This document shows, one piece after another, positions 40,823-49,490 of a stretch of 64,000 nucleotides of DNA. The stretch's first letter is position 1. Each line of letters opens with the position of its first letter. A program made the translations under genes and the position numbers. The DNA comes from an uncultured Collinsella sp. (GTDB lineage: Bacteria > Actinomycetota > Coriobacteriia > Coriobacteriales > Coriobacteriaceae): the NCBI GenBank assembly GCA_900542165.1, contig UQMM01000003.1, forward strand, positions 1-64,000. Reading direction: 5' to 3'. Under the pieces are notes generated by a model. It was not told the origin of the DNA. It did no database searches and saw nothing but the letters and a program-made list of their open reading frames with translations.

Positions 40823-42136
40823 ATGCAGGCACAGAAGGCGGAGGGAACCCGCGACCTTATCGGCGCCGAGATGCGCGCCTGGCAAAAGATGCAGCAGATT
40901 GCGGCCGGCGTGTTCGAGCCGTTTGGTTTTAAACCCATCGAGACGCCCGCGATCGAGCAGGTGGACGTGTTTGTCCACGGTATCGGCCAGTCGACCGACG
41001 TCGTGCGCAAGGAAATGTTCCGCGTGTTCAGCGGTGCCAACCTGGAGCGCGTCTTTACCGAGGGCACCGACACCAAACTCAAGCCCAAGCAGCGCCTGGC
41101 GCTTCGCCCCGAGGGCACGGCCGGCGTGGTGCGCGCTGTCGTCGAGAACAATCTGGTGCCCCAGGGCTCCACGCCGTTTAAGGCGTACTACGCCGAGGCC
41201 ATGTTCCGCGGCGAGCGTCCTCAGAAGGGCCGCCTGCGCCAGTTCCACCAGGTGGGCATCGAGTGGCTCGGCGCTCCCGATCCGGCGGCAGACGCCGAGT
41301 GCATCATCATGCTCATGGAGTTTTACAAGCGCCTGGGCTTCGATCTTTCCAAGCTTCGTCTGCTCATTAACTCGATGGGCGACGCTCAGTGCCGTCCGGC
41401 TTACCGCGAGCAAGTCAAGCAGTTTATCCTCGATCACGCAGACGAGATGTGCGATGAGTGCCGCGAGCGCGCCGAGCTCAACCCGCTGCGTGCCTTTGAT
41501 TGCAAGAACGACCACTGCCGCGAGATCATGGCCGACGCGCCGCTGATGGGCGACAACCTGTGCGACGAGTGCCGCGAGCACTACGAGCAGGTCAAGCGCT
41601 ATCTGGATGCCGCCGGTATCGAGTATGTCGAGGATCCCACCCTGGTGCGTGGTCTGGACTACTACACCCGTACCGTCTTTGAGGTCGAGGCCCCCGGCGC
41701 CGGCGTCGGCTCCATCGGTGGCGGCGGCCGCTATGACGGCTTGGTCGAGCTCGAGGGTGGCAAGCCCACGGCAGGCGTCGGCTTTGCCGTCGGCTTTGAG
41801 CGCGCCCTGCTGGCCCTGCAGGCCTTTGGCAGCGACCTAGGTGCCGAGGAGGCCCCGTGCGTCTACGTCGCCAATGCCGGCAAGGAGCTGCGTCAGAACG
41901 TCTTTACCATTACGCAGCAGCTTCGCGCCGCAGGCATCGTGACCGAGGCCGACTACCAGGGTCGTTCGCTCAAAGCTCAGTTTAAGCAGGCCGACAAGGT
42001 CGGCGCCAAGCTCATTTTGGTCCTGGGTGGCGACGAGCTTGCCGCCGGCAAGGTCAAGGTGCGCGACATGGAGAGCCATGACGAGGTACTGGTCGATTTG
42101 GTCAACGTTGTCGAGGCGGTTCGCGAGCGCCTGTAG
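40823..42136 (+). CDS. hisS: Histidyl-tRNA synthetase
   Basis: This class II synthetase of 437 residues shows motif 2 'YYAEAMFRGERPQKGRLRQFHQVGIEWLG', 'YYTRTVFEVEA' (histidine A-type motif 'GLDYYT') and motif 3 'GVGFAVGFERALLAL'. The C-terminal anticodon-binding domain has 'AGIVTEADYQGRSLKAQFKQADKVGAKLILVLGGDEL'. ATG 40823 is preceded by AAAGGTG. An insertion with cysteines (CDECRERAELNPLRAFDCKNDHCREI) resembles the pattern found in many bacterial enzymes. Confidence 0.97.
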   Translation: MQAQKAEGTRDLIGAEMRAWQKMQQIAAGVFEPFGFKPIETPAIEQVDVFVHGIGQSTDVVRKEMFRVFSGANLERVFTEGTDTKLKPKQRLALRPEGTAGVVRAVVENNLVPQGSTPFKAYYAEAMFRGERPQKGRLRQFHQVGIEWLGAPDPAADAECIIMLMEFYKRLGFDLSKLRLLINSMGDAQCRPAYREQVKQFILDHADEMCDECRERAELNPLRAFDCKNDHCREIMADAPLMGDNLCDECREHYEQVKRYLDAAGIEYVEDPTLVRGLDYYTRTVFEVEAPGAGVGSIGGGGRYDGLVELEGGKPTAGVGFAVGFERALLALQAFGSDLGAEEAPCVYVANAGKELRQNVFTITQQLRAAGIVTEADYQGRSLKAQFKQADKVGAKLILVLGGDELAAGKVKVRDMESHDEVLVDLVNVVEAVRERL

Positions 42137-42194
42137 CGTATGATTTTTGAGCTGCGGGTCCGCTAACACGTCCCGCTTGCGGCGAACGATTGTT

Positions 42195-42236
42195 ACGGGG
42201 GTGTTTCGCTTTTATGCGGAATGCCCCCGTTTGTGT
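42195..42236 (+). terminator. hisS terminator
   Basis: ACGGGGG...TTTCGC pairs with GCGGAA...CCCCCGT, followed by TTGTGT. Confidence 0.75.
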
Positions 42237-42344
42237 ATGCCGCCCACCGAGAAATACGACCATTTAGGGCAAAAACCCTTGCAATGCAGAAAATACTTTT
42301 GTGTGGTAAAGCGCAATCAGTGTCGAAAGTATTTCTCAAGCGCC

Positions 42345-42350
42345 TATAAT
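42345..42350 (+). promoter_or_regulatory. ppc -10 element
   Basis: TATAAT lies 45 bp before the ppc start. Upstream, AGAAAATACTTTT and AAAGTATTTCT form an imperfect dyad (42290-42336) covering the -35 region, a candidate regulator site. Confidence 0.55.
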
Positions 42351-42394
42351 GAATACCGCATGTTACGTGCATAGAAGGAGGAATGGGAGGAAAC

Positions 42395-45208
42395 GTGGCT
42401 GAGAACCTAAGCAACCAGTCTGTACCCGAAGCCGCGGCGCGCGTCGCTGCCGTGGTCAACCGCCTCGTTAACCGAATCGGCTCGAATGCCGAGTCCAGGG
42501 AGCGTCTCGCCGAGATCGAGATCCCCGAGGAGCTGCGCGATAATCTGGCGCTGTTCCTGCGCCTGGAGCGTCGTGTGCTTAGCGAGTATGATCCCGAGAT
42601 CGCGGACCTGTTCGACAAAATCCTGTCGGCCGAGATTGTGGCCAATGCCGGTAACCCCGGTACGCGCGCTGCCGATGAGGCCGTCGACGAGCAGGGCGTG
42701 CCCACCGCCGATGAGCCCACCGCCGTGGCATTTCGTGAGGTCGTCGATCTGATCGACAGCCTGCCGCTCGATAAGCAGCAGGTCATTGTCCGCGCCTTTA
42801 CGAGCTTCTTCCATCTGGCAAACCTGTCGGAGGAGAACTACCGTGTGGCGCAGCTGCGCGAGCGCGAGGCCGGTGCGTCGACCGATACCGAGGTCGATCC
42901 CGCCAACGAACTCACCGTCGCCTATCACCAGCTGGTGAATGAGCTGGGCGTCGAGGGCGCCAACGAGCTGCTCGGCAAGCTTGAGTTCCATCCCGTCTTT
43001 ACCGCGCATCCCACTGAGGCCCGTCGCAAGGCCGTCGAGGGCAAGATTCGCCGTATCTCCAACCTGCTGGAGGAGCGTCCGCGTCTGGACGGCTCCGACC
43101 TGGTGGAGAACGAGCGCCATATGCTGCAGGAGATCGACGCCCTGGTGCGTACGAGCCCCATCGCGCTCAAGAAGCCCACGCCGGTCGAGGAAGCCGATAC
43201 CATCATCGACATCTTCGATAACACGCTGTTTGACGTCATCCCCGTCATCTATCGTCGCTTTGACGACTGGGTGCTGGGCGACAAGGCCGGTACCGTGCCG
43301 CCGCTGTGCCCGGCGTTCTTCCATCCCGGCAGCTGGATCGGTTCCGACCGCGACGGTAACCCCAACGTCACCGCCAAGGTGAGCCGTGAGGTCGCCGCCA
43401 AGTACTTCACCCATATGGTGCTCAAGCTCGAGGACAAGTGCCGCCGCATCGGCCGCAACCTCACGCTCGAGGCCACCTACAGCAAGCCGTCTGCCGAGCT
43501 CATCAACCTGTGGAACCATCAGGTCGAGATGAGTACCCAGTACACGGCACGCGCCGAGCTGATCTCCGAGCACGAGCCGCATCGCGCCGTCATGCTCGTC
43601 ATGGCCGACCGGCTCAACGCCACCGTCCGTCGTATCACCGACACCATGTATCACAGCGCAGACGAGTTCCTGGATGACCTGCGCGTCGTTCAGCGCTCCC
43701 TGGCCGCCTGCGGTGCTGTCCGTGCTGCCTACGGCCCGGTCCAGACCATCATCTGGCAGGTCGAATCCTTCGGCTTCCATATGGTCGAGATGGAGTTCCG
43801 TCAGCACTCCGTGGTGCACGCCCGCGCCCTCAAGGATATCCACGAGAACGGTATCCATGGCGACCTGCAGCCCATGACGCGCGAGGTCATCGATACTTTC
43901 CGCGCTATCGGCTCCATTCAAAAGCGCTACGGCAAGAAGATGGCGCACCGCTACATCATCTCGTTCACCAAGAGCGCCCAGCATGTGGCTGACGTCTTTG
44001 AGCTGGCGCACCTGTCCTTTGCACACGAGGAGGATGTCCCCGAGCTCGACGTGATCCCGTTGTTCGAGCAGCTCGAGGACCTCGAGGGCTGCGTCGACGT
44101 GCTCGATCAGATGCTTACGCTGCCCGTGGTGCAAAAGCGCCTTGCCCAGACCAACCGCCGCATGGAGGTCATGCTGGGCTATTCCGACTCTTCCAAGGAT
44201 GCCGGTCCTACCACGGCCATGCTCGCGCTGCACTCCGCGCAGGAGCGCATCGCCAAGTGGGCAGAGAAGAACGATATCGACCTGGTGCTCATGCACGGTC
44301 GCGGCGGTGCCGTGGGCCGTGGCGGCGGCCCGGCCAACAAGGCCGTGCTGGCGCAGCCCAAGGGTTCGGTCAACTGCTTCTTTAAGCTTACCGAGCAGGG
44401 CGAAGTCATCTTTGCCCGTTACGGCAACCGCACGCTGGCTCAGCGCCATGTTGAGTCCGTTGCCGCCGCAACGCTTTTGCAGTCGGCCCCGAGTGTCGAG
44501 AAGACCAACACCGAGACCACGCAGAAGTTCTGGGATATGGCCGAGAAGCTCAACACTGCAAGCCACGAACGCTATCTGGACCTGCTGAACACCGAGGACT
44601 TTACACCGTGGTTCTCGACCGTGACGCCGCTGACCGAGGTCGGTCTGCTGCCGATCGGCTCGCGTCCCGCCAAGCGCGGTCTGGGCGCCAAGTCGCTCGA
44701 TGACCTGCGTACCATCCCGTGGATCTTCAGCTGGAGCCAGGCGCGCATTAACCTGGCCGCTTGGTACGGTCTGGGCACCGCCTGCGAGCAGCTTGGCGAT
44801 CTTGACCAGCTCAAGGCTGCCTACCAGGAGTGGCCGTTCTTCCGCACCTTTATCGACAACATCGAGATGTCGATTGCTAAGACCGATCAGCGCATCGCCA
44901 AGATGTATCTGCATCTGGGCGACCGCGATGATCTGTCCAAGAAGGTCTTTACCGAGATGCAGCTCACCCGTAAGTGGGTCCTTGCCATCGTCGGTGATGA
45001 ATGGCCGCTGCAGCGTCGTCGCGTGCTCGGCTGCGCCGTTCGCGTGCGTAACCCCTACGTCGACGCCCTGTCCATCGCCCAGGTCCGCGCCCTTCGCGAG
45101 GTGCGTATGAACCAGGACGAGATGGCCGAGGAGAAGAAGGCCGAGTACATGAGCCTGATTCTTTCGACTGTGACCGGCGTCTCGGCAGGACTGCAGAACA
45201 CGGGGTAA
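42395..45208 (+). CDS. ppc: Phosphoenolpyruvate carboxylase
   Basis: This anaplerotic enzyme carboxylates PEP to oxaloacetate; about 937 residues, normal for the bacterial type. Conserved catalytic segments: 'FTAHPTEARRKAVEGKI' (catalytic His and Arg), 'GSDRDGNPNVTA', 'VMLGYSDSSKDAG', 'LMHGRGGAVGRGGGP' and 'GSRPAKRG'. The C-terminus 'VSAGLQNTG' is the invariant end. Two starts are possible: ATG 42383 has AAGGAGG only 1 bp upstream, while GTG 42395 has GGGAGG 4 bp upstream; the second is favoured. The gene is monocistronic. Confidence 0.97.
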   Translation: MAENLSNQSVPEAAARVAAVVNRLVNRIGSNAESRERLAEIEIPEELRDNLALFLRLERRVLSEYDPEIADLFDKILSAEIVANAGNPGTRAADEAVDEQGVPTADEPTAVAFREVVDLIDSLPLDKQQVIVRAFTSFFHLANLSEENYRVAQLREREAGASTDTEVDPANELTVAYHQLVNELGVEGANELLGKLEFHPVFTAHPTEARRKAVEGKIRRISNLLEERPRLDGSDLVENERHMLQEIDALVRTSPIALKKPTPVEEADTIIDIFDNTLFDVIPVIYRRFDDWVLGDKAGTVPPLCPAFFHPGSWIGSDRDGNPNVTAKVSREVAAKYFTHMVLKLEDKCRRIGRNLTLEATYSKPSAELINLWNHQVEMSTQYTARAELISEHEPHRAVMLVMADRLNATVRRITDTMYHSADEFLDDLRVVQRSLAACGAVRAAYGPVQTIIWQVESFGFHMVEMEFRQHSVVHARALKDIHENGIHGDLQPMTREVIDTFRAIGSIQKRYGKKMAHRYIISFTKSAQHVADVFELAHLSFAHEEDVPELDVIPLFEQLEDLEGCVDVLDQMLTLPVVQKRLAQTNRRMEVMLGYSDSSKDAGPTTAMLALHSAQERIAKWAEKNDIDLVLMHGRGGAVGRGGGPANKAVLAQPKGSVNCFFKLTEQGEVIFARYGNRTLAQRHVESVAAATLLQSAPSVEKTNTETTQKFWDMAEKLNTASHERYLDLLNTEDFTPWFSTVTPLTEVGLLPIGSRPAKRGLGAKSLDDLRTIPWIFSWSQARINLAAWYGLGTACEQLGDLDQLKAAYQEWPFFRTFIDNIEMSIAKTDQRIAKMYLHLGDRDDLSKKVFTEMQLTRKWVLAIVGDEWPLQRRRVLGCAVRVRNPYVDALSIAQVRALREVRMNQDEMAEEKKAEYMSLILSTVTGVSAGLQNTG

Positions 45209-45229
45209 TCGATAGCCCTGTAGTCGTCC

Positions 45230-45356
45230 GGGCCCGCCATTAGTTTACTTTTAGGCACGTCCTCGGACATGCAAGAAGCCCTCGCTGCGCACTTCGTGCG
45301 GCGAGGGCTTCTTGCGTCCTGCGGAGTGTGCCTAAAAGTAAACTAATGGCGGGCCC
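45230..45356. repeat. Nested palindrome with shared core, copy A
   Basis: The 29-bp arms 45230-45258 and 45328-45356 are a perfect inverted repeat (GGGCCCGCCATTAGTTTACT at the left end). The core GTCCTCGGACATGCAAGAAG ... CTTCTTGCGTCCTGCGGA is itself a hairpin closed by GCGCAC/GTGCG. The same core occurs at 47784-47850 with different arms. Confidence 0.9.
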
Positions 45357-45517
45357 TGCGATGTCCGGTCTTCAGTGGATTACTGCTGGGGGAATTAATG
45401 GCGCGCTTCGCGCGTTTTGGATGGGGTCTGTCCCGGCGGCGCGTTTGGCGCTTCGCGCCGCGCGCCTTATCGATCGGGATTGAGATGCATGTGGTGCTTC
45501 TCGCCTTACGACTGTAG

Positions 45518-45555
45518 CGGCCGCGGTCCCGTTTGGGGTCGCGGCCGTTTTGTTG
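45518..45555 (+). terminator. Terminator before larA
   Basis: CGGCCGCGGTCCC and GGGGTCGCGGCCG pair around GTTT, followed by TTTTGTTG. The 466-bp gap from ppc to larA also holds two short GC-rich hairpins near 45409 and 45440 and no convincing gene. Confidence 0.75.
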
Positions 45556-45674
45556 TGGGTCAAATATGAACGTTGTGTTAATGGGTCGGTGGACGGTGGT
45601 GTTTTTCGGTGAGCGGCGTATCCTTCCAACGGTTTATCTAGTGTGTCAGTTGAAAAGGAAGAGGGCGCTCGTCA

Positions 45675-46952
45675 TTGTTTGAATGTGAACTGCCGTTTGA
45701 CCACAAGACGTTGCATCTGGAGCTCGAGGATAAGAACTTCGCGGGTGTGATGGAAGGTCATCAAAACGAGTTTAAGACCACGAAATCGCAGGAAGAGCTG
45801 GTAGAGGAGTCGCTTGCCAACCCTTATGGCTCGCCGTCGCTCGAGGAGCTTTGTGCTGGCAAGAAGGATATCGTCATCATTAGCTCCGACCATACGCGTC
45901 CCGTTCCCTCGCGTGTGACGATGCCTATTCTGCTGCATCACATCCATTCCGCTGCGCCCGAGGCTCGCGTGCGCATTTTGGTTGCTACGGGTATGCATCG
46001 TCCGTCGACGCATGAGGAACTCGTCAACAAGTACGGCGAGGAGATCGTTGCCAACGAGGAAATCGTTATGCACGTCGCGACCGATGACAGCATGATGAAA
46101 AAGATCGGCACCCTGCCTTCTGGCGGCGAGTGCATCATCAACAAGATTGCTGCCGATTGCGATCTGCTGCTTGCCGAGGGCTTTATTGAGCCGCACTTCT
46201 TTGCCGGTTTCTCTGGTAGCCGCAAGTCCGTCCTGCCTGGCATCGCCAGCTACAAGACCATCATGTACAACCACAACGGTCAGTTTGTGAACGATTCCCA
46301 TTCGCGTGCCGGCAACCTGTGCCACAACCACGTGAGCGAGGACATGTTTGCCGCTGCCGAGATGGCTCACCTTGCCTTTGTGCTTAACGTGGTGCTCAAC
46401 GGCAAGCATGAGGTTATCGGCTCCTTTGCCGGCGACATTCACAAGGCGCACGAGGCCGGCTGTGAGTTCGTGAAGAGCCTTGCCGGCGTTGAGCCCGTTG
46501 AGTGCGAGATTGCCATCACCACTAACGGCGGCTACCCGCTCGACCAGAACATCTATCAGGCCGTGAAGGGCATGTGCTCTGCCGAGGCTACGCTTCCCGA
46601 GGGCGGCGTGATCATCGACGTCGCCGGTTGTGCCGACGGCCACGGTGGCGAGGGCTTCTATCACAACATCGCCGACAACGATCCGGCGGAGTTTGAGCGT
46701 GCCTGCATCGACCGTCCTAAGGACGAGACCCTGCCCGACCAGTGGACGAGCCAGATCTTTGCCCGCATCCTGGCGCATCACCCTGTGATCATGGTCACCG
46801 ACCTGTACGATCACCAGATGATCAAGGATATGCACATGACGCCGGTCAACACTCTCGATGAGGCGCTCAAGCTCGCCTTTGAGATGAAGGGTGTCGATGC
46901 CAAGGTGGCCGTCATTCCCGATGGCCTGGGCGTTGTCGTCGCGCAGCACTAG
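45675..46952 (+). CDS. larA: Lactate racemase catalytic subunit LarA
   Basis: This 425-residue enzyme interconverts D- and L-lactate (or acts on a related 2-hydroxyacid) with a nickel-pincer nucleotide cofactor. Numbered from the TTG at 45675, residues fall exactly at the positions known in LarA: H108 ('ATGMHR'), H174 and K184 ('EPHFFAGFSGSRKS'; the Lys carries the cofactor) and H200 ('MYNHNGQ', nickel ligand), which supports this start. The 'SSDHTRPVPS' segment is also typical. AAGAGGG lies about 10 bp upstream. Cofactor synthesis genes larB and larC are nearby in reverse orientation; larE is not in the window. Lar-family members can act on other hydroxyacids, so the substrate is inferred. 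Confidence 0.92.
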   Translation: MFECELPFDHKTLHLELEDKNFAGVMEGHQNEFKTTKSQEELVEESLANPYGSPSLEELCAGKKDIVIISSDHTRPVPSRVTMPILLHHIHSAAPEARVRILVATGMHRPSTHEELVNKYGEEIVANEEIVMHVATDDSMMKKIGTLPSGGECIINKIAADCDLLLAEGFIEPHFFAGFSGSRKSVLPGIASYKTIMYNHNGQFVNDSHSRAGNLCHNHVSEDMFAAAEMAHLAFVLNVVLNGKHEVIGSFAGDIHKAHEAGCEFVKSLAGVEPVECEIAITTNGGYPLDQNIYQAVKGMCSAEATLPEGGVIIDVAGCADGHGGEGFYHNIADNDPAEFERACIDRPKDETLPDQWTSQIFARILAHHPVIMVTDLYDHQMIKDMHMTPVNTLDEALKLAFEMKGVDAKVAVIPDGLGVVVAQH

Positions 46953-47001
46953 TACGCGGCCTAAACGAATCGTTTATAACCGACAAGAAAGATAAGGTTT
47001 T

Positions 47002-47733
47002 ATGCTTACCAAACTCCTCTGCGAATTCGGCGCAACGGCCCTCATGATCATCTTTGGCGTGGGCGTGCACTGCGATACCGTGCTCAAGGGCACCAAGTAT
47101 CAGGGCTCCGGCCACATGTTTGCCATCACCACCTGGTCTTTTGGCATCTCGGTCTGCCTGTTTGTCTTTGGCGGCGCCGTGTGCATGAACCCCGCCATGG
47201 TGCTTGCCCAGTGCATCGTCGGCTTGGTGCCGTGGAGCAGCTGCATCCCCTTCATGATTGCCGATATGCTCGGCGGCTTTGTGGGCGCCGTAATCGCTTG
47301 GCTGATGTATGCCGATGAGTTCAAGGCTTCCGAGGGCGTCGTCGACCCCATTGCTCAGCGCAACATCTTCTCGACCAACCCCACCACCGAGGGCACGAAC
47401 TATGCCCGTAACTTCTTCTGCGAGGCTATCTGCACCTTTGTGTTCATCAGCGCCATCCTTGCTGCCGCTAGCCGCGCCGGCGAGAACGTTTTGATGCTCG
47501 CCATCTGCGTCGGCCTGATCGTTTGGGCCGTTGGCATGGGCATGGGCGGCATCACCGGCTTCGCCATGAACCAGGCTCGTGACCTTGGTCCTCGCATGGC
47601 CTATCAGGTGCTGCCGATTAAGAACAAGGCCGACAACAACTGGAAGTACGGTCTGCTTGTTCCTGGCATCGCTCCGTTTGTCGGTGCCATTGTGGCTGCG
47701 CTGTTTGTGCACGGTTTCTTGGGCATGTTCTAG
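47002..47733 (+). CDS. MIP-family aquaporin-like channel, probable lactate/glycerol facilitator
   Basis: A 243-residue membrane channel with six predicted helices. The first pore motif is intact (N63-P-A in 'VCMNPAMVLAQCIVG'), but the second reads N190-Q-A ('FAMNQARDLGPRMAYQV') where NPA is expected; the selectivity-filter arginine-type 'ARDLGPR' is kept. The position immediately after larA matches larD, the lactic-acid facilitator of the Lactobacillus lar operon, so lactate transport is likely. A start with AAGATAAGG upstream is acceptable. The altered NPA may tune selectivity. Confidence 0.85.
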   Translation: MLTKLLCEFGATALMIIFGVGVHCDTVLKGTKYQGSGHMFAITTWSFGISVCLFVFGGAVCMNPAMVLAQCIVGLVPWSSCIPFMIADMLGGFVGAVIAWLMYADEFKASEGVVDPIAQRNIFSTNPTTEGTNYARNFFCEAICTFVFISAILAAASRAGENVLMLAICVGLIVWAVGMGMGGITGFAMNQARDLGPRMAYQVLPIKNKADNNWKYGLLVPGIAPFVGAIVAALFVHGFLGMF

Positions 47734-47755
47734 TCCGAGGCTACATAGTTGTCCG

Positions 47756-47878
47756 CTGGCCGCATGGGGTAACTTCCCAGCGCGTCCTCGGACATGAAAG
47801 AACCCCCGCTGCGCACTTCGTGCGGCGGGGGTTCTTTCGTCCTGCGGAATGCGCTGGGAAGTTACCCCATGCGGCCAG
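47756..47878. repeat. Nested palindrome with shared core, copy B
   Basis: Perfect 28-bp arms at 47756-47783 and 47851-47878 (left arm begins CTGGCCGCATGGGGTAAC) enclose a core nearly identical to that of the 45230 element, including CTGCGCACTTCGTGCGGCG. Arm sequences are unrelated to copy A. It lies between the convergent aquaporin and tetR genes; 47879-48014 shows only a short hairpin near the tetR stop. Confidence 0.9.
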
Positions 47879-48014
47879 CTGCGGGGTCTTTGTTGCGTTC
47901 GTACAAGCAAACCAAAATATAAATCTGAATTTGGATGGGAGGGGCTTGTTGCTGTTGGGGGCGTTGAGATGAGGGCGATACTTTGGGAAGGGATGACGCC
48001 TTGGGAGGAGGCGT

Positions 48015-48554
48015 CTATCTGAAGAGGGGCTTTATGGCTGATAAGTAGTCTTTGGCTACGTCGGCCTTATCTGCTTGAAAGTTGTGCCAGGCCCACCATT
48101 GGACCATTCCTACGAAGCTTGAGGCTATGTGGTGTAGTAGGAAGCTGCGGTCCATGGTGCCGGCGGGGCCGTTTGGGTCGGTAGGGACGGTTTCGGCTGC
48201 GCGCGACATGATGGTCTTGCGTAAGCAGTCGGCGAAGACGCGGGAGCCGGCGCCTGCTACGAGGGCGCGTACGCCCTGACGGCGCTCCCAGAGGTTGTTG
48301 AGGATGTGCTCGACCTGCACGAGTGGGTCATCGAGCGGTGTGCCATCGTCGTCGAGGGCGTGGGTGCAGATGTCGCTCACGAGCTCGGACAGTAGGTCGT
48401 CTTTGCTCTTAAAGAGGCCGTAGAATGTCGCGCGGCCTACGTGAGCGCGTGCGATGATGTCGCCGACGGTAATCTTGCCGTAGTCCTCTTCGCGTAGCAG
48501 CTCGGAGAACGCCGCAACGATGGCAGCGCGGCTTTTTTCTTTGCGGGCATCCAT
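48015..48554 (-). CDS. TetR-family transcriptional regulator
   Basis: A 179-residue repressor-type protein. The N-terminal helix-turn-helix is clear: 'KEKSRAAIVAAFSELLREEDYGKITVGDIIARAHVGRATFYGLFKSKDDLLSELV'. The C-terminal ligand domain is Ala/Leu-rich and resembles the TetR_C_8 type. ATG 48554 lies 2 bp after the larC stop, so it is the last gene of a larB-larC-tetR operon. It probably controls this lar operon and perhaps larA. The dyad upstream of larB (50318-50351) is a candidate operator. Confidence 0.88.
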   Translation of the reverse strand: MDARKEKSRAAIVAAFSELLREEDYGKITVGDIIARAHVGRATFYGLFKSKDDLLSELVSDICTHALDDDGTPLDDPLVQVEHILNNLWERRQGVRALVAGAGSRVFADCLRKTIMSRAAETVPTDPNGPAGTMDRSFLLHHIASSFVGMVQWWAWHNFQADKADVAKDYLSAIKPLFR

Positions 48555-48556
48555 GG

Positions 48557-49480
48557 CTATGCATCCACGTGAACGAGTAGACAACGGAGCGTGCCGGAGC
48601 AGTTCTCGTAGGGGCGCTTGCCGGCGCCGTAGCCGACGGCCTCGATGCGGTAGCGGGCCGGCAGGTGCTCAGTTGTGCGCAGTGCGGCGACGATGGCGGC
48701 GCCCGTGGGGGTCACGAGCTCGCCAGCGACTGGTGCAGGCATGAGGGCGATATTGCCCGCCTGGCACAGGTTGACGACGGCGGGGACGGGAATGGGCATA
48801 AGGCCGTGGGCACAGTGGATGGTGCCGTGGCCTTCGGAGAGCGACTCGACGATAATATCTTCGATGCCCAGGTCATCGAGGCAGATGGCGACAGAGCAGA
48901 CGTCGACGATGGAGTCGACGGCGCCCACCTCGTGAAACAGGACGGTGTCGGGCGTTTTGCCGTGGGCCTTGGCCTCGGCGGCGGCGAGCGCGGTAAAGAT
49001 GGCGAGCGCGCGACGCTTGGCGCCATCACTCATCTGCGAGCCATCGATGATGGCGGTGACGTCCGCCAAAGAACGGTGATGATGGTGGTGGGTGTGGTGA
49101 TGATCCTCGTGCTCATGGGCGTGGCCCTCATGGTCATGCCCGTGGCAGTGCTCATGGCAGTGCTCGTGCTCACCATGGTCATGATGGTGGTGCTCATGCT
49201 CGTGCGTGTGCTCGGCAGCTGCTTCGTTGCCGTAGAGCCAGGCCATATCGTGATCGTGGTTCTCGAGCTCCTCTGCAAGCTGGACGTCGAAATCGCAGGC
49301 GTCGACGCCATGCTTGTTTACGCGCGTCACGGCGATCGTAAAGCCGTCGACCGGCAGTGTGGCGAGTTGTTCGCGCAGGTGCTCCTCGCTGGCGCCCAGG
49401 TCGAGCAGGGCCGCGACAGTCATGTCGCCGCTGATGCCCGAGGTGCCGTCGATGATAAGCGTGTGCTGATGGTTAGACAT
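48557..49480 (-). CDS. larC: LarC N-terminal domain (LarC1-only) nickel insertion protein
   Basis: The LarC protein delivers nickel to the LarA cofactor as a CTP-dependent nickel cyclometallase. This 307-residue protein carries the N-terminal domain: 'IIDGTSGISGDMTVAALLDLGA', 'SLADVTAIIDGS', 'FHEVGAVDSIVDVCSVAICLDDLGI' and 'PVAGELVTPTGAAIVAAL'. A large histidine-rich region (about residues 90-136, over 25 His) fits nickel binding. It ends at 'VGYGAGKRPYENCSGTLRCLLVHVDA', just where full-length LarC would continue with the C2 domain (LETNIDDM region). That second part is missing and the tetR frame occupies the space. It may be incomplete or work with a separate C2. Confidence 0.85.
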   Translation of the reverse strand: MSNHQHTLIIDGTSGISGDMTVAALLDLGASEEHLREQLATLPVDGFTIAVTRVNKHGVDACDFDVQLAEELENHDHDMAWLYGNEAAAEHTHEHEHHHHDHGEHEHCHEHCHGHDHEGHAHEHEDHHHTHHHHHRSLADVTAIIDGSQMSDGAKRRALAIFTALAAAEAKAHGKTPDTVLFHEVGAVDSIVDVCSVAICLDDLGIEDIIVESLSEGHGTIHCAHGLMPIPVPAVVNLCQAGNIALMPAPVAGELVTPTGAAIVAALRTTEHLPARYRIEAVGYGAGKRPYENCSGTLRCLLVHVDA

Positions 49481-49490
49481 GGAATGCTCC

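Noticed and set aside
42407..44914. An 835-codon open frame antisense to ppc
   Set aside because: It is a shadow of a gene with all PEP carboxylase motifs.
48015..48556. LarC2 encoded in another frame after larC by frameshifting
   Set aside because: The region encodes a clear TetR protein, and no ETNIDDM-like sequence is seen in the other frames.
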